Positions 58,215 through 64,000 of a stretch of DNA of 64,000 nucleotides are shown piece by piece. Under the pieces are notes generated by a model, which had not been told where the DNA came from, made no database searches, and was given only the letters and a program-made list of their open reading frames with translations. Source of the stretch: Nilaparvata lugens (Eukaryota > Arthropoda > Insecta > Hemiptera > Delphacidae); the NCBI RefSeq assembly GCF_014356525.2, contig NC_052515.1, positions 24,931,212-24,995,211 of the forward strand, read 5' to 3'. The translations under genes and the position numbers were made by a program. Numbering within the stretch: position 1 is the first letter of the stretch; each line of letters begins with the position of its first letter.

Positions 58215-58522
58215 TTAGAATGACACTAAGCCCCTCAGGTTTTACGCCCACAAAGTTTAATTACGTTTCAATCCAATTAAAATTCCATAGATATTTAAAT
58301 TTCAAATGAATTTTAATTTGTATAGAAGGAATTTGTGCAGCTGTATAGAATGACTTACAGCGGAGAAACGTATCAGCATTTGATTGGACATTAAATAAGT
58401 GGTAGGCTAATCTTTCAATACTGAAAACCTGAAAGCAGTTTCATATTATTTACTATATAAGTAGTAAGAGACTTCAGAAAAATAAATCAAAGCTCTACAA
58501 ATGAAATGGTTAGTGCTTATTA

Positions 58523-58819
58523 AGCCGTGTCCACACTGAACAAATGTTCGACATACATGTTTGTTAAGGAGCTCAGTGACAAACATTTTAAAAAGTTTGG
58601 ACAATCATTGTTTGTCAAACATAAAATTACTGTTTTTCCAAACATTTTCAGTGTTGACAGCTGTAAAACATAAAGCCATTCTCCTTACTTACAAATATTT
58701 TGTTTGGTGACGCGACCACACTGGCCACGGGCAAACATTGTTTGTCAAACATAATAAAATTTGCCCAAATTGTTTCAACAAACATGTTTGTCAAACATTT
58801 GTTCAGTGTGGACACGGCT
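58523..58819. mobile_element. TTA-target foldback MITE
   Basis: AGCCGTGTCCACACTGAACA and perfect inverse, flanked by TTA at 58520-58522 and 58820-58822. The arms are built from repeated TTTGTCAAACAT motifs. Confidence 0.9.
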
Positions 58820-58829
58820 TTAGTAACAA

Positions 58830-61255
58830 TAATTTTTGTTCCTTACATTTTTCACAAATTATTATAACTCAATTGAAATTCTGAGTGGGGAAATTGACGC
58901 CAACTATTTCTTATTTTACAGTGTACTTTATTGATCTGTTGCTGAAACAATAATGCTAATACAATTAAGAAAAACAGTTAAATCATCGTTATCTAGTATA
59001 AAATATTAGAAGTTTAAAAAAGTAAATACAAACTATAATACGAAAATGATTATATTTTACAGGACCAATGGGTGTGCCACTCTATAATTTCTTAGAGAGC
59101 TAGTTGTGATTATTAATATGGTATCAAACAACTGCCAAAAAGTTGATTTAATTATATCAATAAGAAGCAGTAAGGTACTATATGCTTTCAATAGAAACAT
59201 TCTGGGGAAATTATGATTGTACATGTTGTGAAGATATTAGTATCAATCAACCAACACTGCTAGATTTTTTTAGGACTTGGAAACTAACTTTGTAGAAGTT
59301 TGAATAAAATAATGAGATTATTGTGTTGGTATAGAACTGAGGCAATAAAGCTGATATGTAGGAGTCACAAATTCAACAGATTTTAGTGACAAATAGCATT
59401 ATTTGAAATAAAAATGGATTTAAAATTCAATGATTGGTGACAATACAACTCTAATAATCCGAACGTGATGCTCCAAAAAATTAATTTTTGAAAATTGAAA
59501 AAGATCTTTATGAATTTATTGAACAGAATTAGTACGGTACTTAATAGTTGGTACATGCAGCAAGTACAAACTGTTGATAATTTATCAATTTGTAATGTTC
59601 AATGAAGATCGATATAAACAATGTTAATTTGGTTGATAATATTAAAATAATGGTACTAATTAGTTCGGATTATTAGAATCCTACTGTATTAAGAGAGCAA
59701 TATCTGTGATTTATTGAAATTTGTAAGTGTTATCAGTGCTGAGAATTGAAATATTGATTATAACAGTTCATGAGAACAATATTAGAGCATATTACAATAA
59801 CTTAAAAAGGATAAAAGCACATAAATTTCACCATGATAAAATTTCAAACATAAAACCAACTTGAGGACTTTAAATCCTCTACTACAATGATTTTTGAAAC
59901 TTATAATATAAATGTATGTTTCATGCATGATAAAGAATATTTGAGAATCTAACATGAAATGATTGCACTTATAAAATCCATTCACATATTAGATTCCAAT
60001 AGTCAATATTTCAGTTTTTAGTTGTAAAAGAGTTTCAATAAAAAACTTGTAGTCCGTTGATTAGGATAAAAAAATGTTTACAACACGCAATAATGTATAC
60101 TTAGATTCAATACAATTTACAACGAATTAAAATTTATTTGTGGTTATTTGGAAGAGAGAATAGAATAATTTAAAACAAATATTCTACGTGAAGCTTAAAG
60201 AAAATAAGCGTTTACTTTTAGATCTACGAAATACTTCAAACTAGATCGAATTCAACACACCATAGTATTTATACCTAATTTCTTGAGTACCTAATTATTG
60301 TAAAAATATATTTTTGACCATTACCTGTAGAAAATCAAGTGTATTCTGCCAATATTCTAGCTTCAAACGAATCGAATAATTTATTTTTCAAACAGTGTGA
60401 TAATTGTTTGATAAAATAATTTCATTTCTGGAAAACACTTCCAACTGTCAGCAGAGAAAAACTTTTCATGTTTTTTTGTCCCAATTCAGAGGTTACAATT
60501 ACACAATTCTCATTCTTTGGAAGATTGGAGTTCAGCTATCTTTTTTTGTTTACCATCATATCAACATTACTGTAGATATAAAATTATGAAAATTTATTTA
60601 CAGTGATTCTGAAAGGCTAATAATCAAAAGCCAGTCAAAATTCAAATAACAAACTCAAAAGTTTTTCAGTTTTATTTTTTACTTCAAATTGTATTACAAT
60701 CTTACTACTTGATCATAGCCAATACCAATTCTATTCATTTGATCAGCAGTCACATTTTGAAAAACGGTAAAGTTCTGTTTCACAAGTTGGTCAAAATCAA
60801 TAACAAAATAAACTTAACACAAAAAATAAACTATTTTGCAGTCCTGATCTTTCACACCATTACATTTGAGCAGGGGGTTTACCATTGATTTGTTTTAAAA
60901 TGCAATCAAACTATAACAAAGTTGAAAAATTGAAACATCCCAAAAAATGTGTCTACCCTCTGTAGCAAAACTACATCCATTCTATCATCTATGCAAATTC
61001 AGATTTCTAAAAAAGAAGCAGTAATAAATCTTCATAGATGATGCACTCCAACCACTTTGGTATCTTGTCCTATCTTTATTTCAATTGTTCAATGCAACTC
61101 TATCTTAAGCCCTATCTTCAAACTAAATTCACCTCAAAATCATCAATCTAATTTAAAAATTCCAATAAATTCATATTTCATTCAACTTTAATTCTGTAAG
61201 AGTTCTATTTATATTTTAGGAGGTTGCCAATACATTTTACCTCACAGAAATAGAA
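58830..61255. other. AT-rich intergenic-looking sequence
   Basis: No repeats or genes recognised; downstream of GLYR1 on its strand. Confidence 0.5.
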
Positions 61256-61259
61256 AAAC

Positions 61260-61982
61260 GATTTATTACAAGAAATGTAAATCATCAACAGAGAATAAAA
61301 AATTCAAGCCTTTGCCCCAAACTACAAACTTCCACTCTCTTACTAATCAGGCACATCTTTATAACAATATCAATTTGAAATTTCAAAATACTTCGAATTT
61401 TTCGGGTGAAAGCAACCCCTGAAGGTTTCCTCAATGATAAAAATCTCACACATTTAATATAATAATAATAATTCATGACATATTTCCCTGCTACTTGATA
61501 AGGTAATTATCCTATATTGCAACAGCTCAAATCCATTCAAACATCATTTATATATAACATAATATTATTTGTATTTAATCAATGATTCTCTTAAAACATT
61601 CATTATTCAATCTACTAGACCTTGTACTTTTAGCCTTAGAGATGAAGGCCAGAGTCAGTCACAAGTTAGCTTCACACTTGAAGACAACCAATTAAAAACA
61701 AGTTTGAAACCCATTCAACCACATCATTTCTATAAATAACATCATATTTATAATGTATTGATGGTTCTCTTAAAACATTTGCCATGACCTTGTAGATTTA
61801 AGGCCACCAACCAAAAATAGATTTTAATTAATCAATGATAATCTTAAAACATTCATAAACCATTCTATAAGACATTGTAGTTGGTCATACAGGTCATAGT
61901 TTGAAACCTTTTCACCAACAGTAGTTATCAGGCCCCACTTTGGGCACCAATTGAGTCCAGGTCCCACATTGGGTGCCAATTC
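61260..61982 (-). other. GLYR1 3' flank / probable 3' UTR
   Basis: Sequence downstream of the GLYR1 stop. Just 3' of the stop a roughly 28-bp unit is repeated twice (about 61932-61981, core TTGGGCACCAATT / TTGGGTGCCAATT). Three diverged copies of a unit containing CTTAAAACATT lie at about 61570-61640, 61745-61800 and 61830-61885. A minus-strand AATAAA at about 61262-61267 is a possible polyadenylation signal. The 3' UTR assignment is inference from position. Confidence 0.4.
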
Positions 61983-62362
61983 TTAGAACCGAGCTCGGAT
62001 GTAGACAGCAGAGGCATCATGTGAGCCATAGCCAAGCCGCTTGGCATGCTTGAACACCTCGTTGGCGGTTGCAGTCAGTGGCAGGGGTTGTTCCAGCTGG
62101 TCACCAAGCGACAATGACAGCTTCAGGTCCTTCTGCATGTGCTGCAGTGGCAGGTGAGTGTTGAACTCTCCCTCAATGATCGCCTTGCACTTGTCGATGA
62201 TTGTGGGACATGCGATTGAGGTCAGCTCCATCACTTCCAGGACATCTCTCTGTTGCAGTCCAGCCCTGTCAGCCAGTGCCATGCCCTCGGCCAATCCAGC
62301 CAGTGTCACCCCGGCCATTAGCTGCAGTACCAAGTTCATTTTGCTTGCATTTCCAACCTCAC
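61983..62362 (-). CDS. GLYR1: GLYR1/NPAC homologue, terminal coding exon
   Basis: Last exon of a homologue of the nuclear factor GLYR1 (NPAC/NP60; Drosophila Ndf), a chromatin protein built from an N-terminal PWWP domain and a beta-hydroxyacid-dehydrogenase-like C-terminal domain. It reads from an acceptor (TTTGCAG, intron end 62363) to a TAA at 61983-61985. It supplies 125 residues plus the completion of a split Gly codon. The segment starts GEVGNASKMNLVLQ and continues as the all-helical dimerisation half of the dehydrogenase fold (AEGMALADRAGL, MQKDLKLSLSLGDQ, ATANEVFKHAKRLG). The Lys of the family's GxxxK motif is present, but the Asn usually four residues later is replaced by Val. GLYR1 proteins are regarded as weak or inactive enzymes, so a structural role is likely. 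GC content is clearly above the flanks. Recognition rests on remembered similarity to the human and fly proteins. Confidence 0.93.
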
Positions 62363-63786
62363 CTGCAAACATCAATACATGAAGCTATTAGTATTACAGA
62401 AACTAACACTTCTACAAACTTTTTTATTCTCTAATCCTCATTGTTTGATGGAGATGAATCTGAAAAATTTTCAGTTAGAGATAGATGAGAAACACTTTCT
62501 ACTGTGATTTAGTTCATAATTCATCCATTCAAACATTTGAGTACTGTACAGCTCCCTCTCCAGTACATCAACTGTCCAAATCTGGGTTATATGTCAACTA
62601 TATTTGTGAAGCATAGTCTAAATCTGGAATAATGTTTGGTTGAATTGGAAAAGGTGCAGTTCAAGGCAAAAGCCTTTTGGTCTGCCAAACAAAAAAATAT
62701 TGAATGAATAACTTTATATTTTTAATGCTCATTAAATGAGTTTTCTGAAATATTCACAGTTCCTAGTAAGTTCTGAGCATAAAATACATTTTAATTCTTG
62801 AATTTATCAGTTTATTTTTTAATTTAGAAAATGAGAATTTTTAAATTTGCTTATTGAGAATAGCATTTATAATGTACAACCTGAGCTCTGGAAACTTACA
62901 ATTTTGCAGGTTACACATGTTGATTGTTGTAATAATTAAAGAAGATAGAATTAAATCCATGAACTTTTCCATTTTTATGAACTGTTGTCCGGTTTCCAAT
63001 TTAAGAATATTTACCACAAGGTTATGCTACCACTGCATTAATATCATGAACTACAAACCTTAACCCAAACCTTAAATGGCTGAATTCATCTTATTTTTCT
63101 TCATAGTCTACAAAAGATTTGTCAATGGTGCAGGGTTGGAAATGGATAGAGCTATCTGCATTGTCCAATGATAGACAAGGATATCAAACCTTTGTTATAT
63201 CAGTTGCTGACTTTATAACGTGAATGTCACTATTATAGCTTACCTAGTGAGAAAAGTGGTACTTTGCTGTACCAAACGTTTATGCATAATTGCCTAAATA
63301 TATTCATGTAAAATTTGAAATTGAAGGTTATAAGTTCTTCTGTTATTGTTACAAGTTACATAGTTTGCTATAGAGCTAATTTTCGGCACTAGTGCAGGAA
63401 AACTGTATTTAATGTTCTGTAATCAGGGCAGGAATGCCACTTTTCTAAGTAACTCAAGAGAAATAACGATTACAGTAATCAGATGGAAATGAAGGACAGA
63501 TTGAAATTGTTCAAATGCTATTGAATATATAATAATTATTATTATTAAACGAAAATCCAAATTAAATTATCAACTATCCCGAAGACTATTGTTACAACCT
63601 ATAGTCATTCTTTTGAATAGTGGCTCTCATCAATATGAGAGCTAGTCATTTCGCTTTTCCTTGTAGCTGTTGACCCTGACTGTTGTTAGTAGCAGACGTC
63701 TTTGGAGTAGTTGACAAAATTCAATTTTGATTTCAATTTGATAATTATTATTATTCCACAATTCGAGAAGTGTTGTGTTGACTGAC
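62363..63786 (-). other. GLYR1 intron (1,424 bp) carrying decayed repeats
   Basis: Intron between the two GLYR1 exons, GTCAGT to TTTGCAG. It holds a short-retroposon remnant (about 62630-62715), a decayed copy of the TA-target MITE family A (about 63110-63235), a degraded relative of the 4.7-5.8 kb inverted-repeat family (about 63250-63470) and a foldback MITE (63530-63755). Roughly half of the intron is therefore recognisably transposon-derived. Confidence 0.8.
63530..63755. mobile_element. Foldback MITE in GLYR1 intron
   Basis: Diverged relative of the foldback element at 1183-1414. The ends read ATTATTATTAAACGAAAATCC on one side and a diverged inverse ending in ATAATTATTATTATTCC on the other. 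Inner arms carry the inverted pair CGAAGACTATTGTT / AGCAGACGTCTTTGG. It sits about 30 bp from the 3' end of the upstream exon. Confidence 0.6.
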
Positions 63787-63949
63787 CAAGGTAGAATGAA
63801 TTGTTGCCCATGGCCTCGAAGCAGGACTGGCAGTCGTCAAAGAGAGAGCGATCACCGGCAGCCAATATCACCAGAGTCCCCTCCTCCGCCTGTGTCTTGC
63901 TGCCCTGCACCTGCGCCTCCAAGTACCGCCCTCCTTTGCCCATTATCGC
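63787..63949 (-). CDS. GLYR1: GLYR1/NPAC homologue, penultimate exon in window
   Basis: A 163-bp exon (54 codons plus one base) bounded by TTTTAG at 63950-63951 and the donor GTCAGT starting at 63786. Translation begins AIMGKGGRYLEAQ and contains LVILAAGDRSLFDDC and CFEAMGNNSFYLG. This is the end of the NAD-binding Rossmann half of the dehydrogenase-like domain and closely resembles the insect orthologue. The final G joins the GT that opens the next exon to restore the conserved FYLGEVGN junction, which fixes the splice sites and the phase. Upstream exons (the PWWP domain, the linker and the rest of the Rossmann fold) must lie beyond base 64000, so the gene is partial here. An in-frame ATG lies inside the exon but is not the start of the protein. 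Confidence 0.92.
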
Positions 63950-63956
63950 CTAAAAC

Positions 63957-63976
63957 CACACACACACACACACACA
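63957..63976. repeat. (CA)n microsatellite beside GLYR1 exon
   Basis: Short CA dinucleotide run in the upstream GLYR1 intron, directly next to the splice acceptor of the exon at 63787-63949. On the transcribed strand it reads GT repeats followed by TTTTAG. Confidence 0.9.
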
Positions 63977-64000
63977 ATTGTTTACAATCTAATTTACCAA

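Noticed and set aside
62158..62434. Plus-strand ORFs over the GLYR1 exon
   Set aside because: Opposite-strand shadows of the conserved minus-strand exon.

Overview
The window looks like nuclear DNA of an insect, most probably a hemipteran of the planthopper type. It is AT-rich and almost entirely non-coding. It is packed with short inverted-repeat elements, degraded non-LTR retrotransposons, microsatellites and tandem duplications, and its one convincing protein-coding gene is split by a 1.4-kb intron. The species call is inference. The only secure host gene lies at the right edge on the minus strand: the last two coding exons of a GLYR1/NPAC homologue (Drosophila Ndf/CG4747), at 63787-63949 and 61983-62362. 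They join in phase across GT-AG sites, and the gene continues beyond base 64000.

Elsewhere only weak single-exon candidates remain, all on the minus strand. They are a 126-bp phase 1-1 exon at 15347-15472, a possible 5' coding exon at 38444-38557, and a GC-richer promoter or signal-peptide-like segment near 19200-19520. A CpG-containing stretch at 31380-31620 may be another promoter. None could be assigned to a protein family.

The rest is a transposon graveyard with readable history. Region by region: 0.2-9.3 kb has foldback elements, CT and CTT tracts, two LINE relics and a minus-strand Helitron-like element with a second inserted repeat. 9.6-15 kb has a 56-bp array, GA tracts and foldback elements. 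15.9-24.7 kb has mixed repeats and a chain of four inverted-repeat MITEs separated only by TAA/TTA or a few bases. 24.97-27.4 kb is a nest at least four levels deep: short retroposon, then a TA-target MITE, then a Helitron-like element, then a hAT element that still carries a transposase C-terminal relic. 27.6-33.3 kb has more foldback and TTA-target MITEs. 33.35-33.60 kb is a tRNA-derived SINE. 34.1-36.1 kb is a large composite palindrome. 36.6-43.3 kb has tandem arrays and a MITE whose loop has expanded into nine identical 39-bp units. 44.1-45.2 kb is a Penelope-like retroelement relic interrupted by a TA-target MITE. 46.7-47.5 kb is an 0.8-kb inverted repeat. 53.9-55.9 kb has three copies of one MITE family. 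57.1-58.2 kb is a MITE split by a 5'-truncated RTE-type LINE with a 13-bp target duplication.

No operon-like organisation, CRISPR array, canonical tRNA or rRNA gene, or intact autonomous transposon was seen. The main value of the window is its insertion chronology, its families of TWA-target MITEs, and a motif shared between otherwise different repeats. No new biochemical system is evident.
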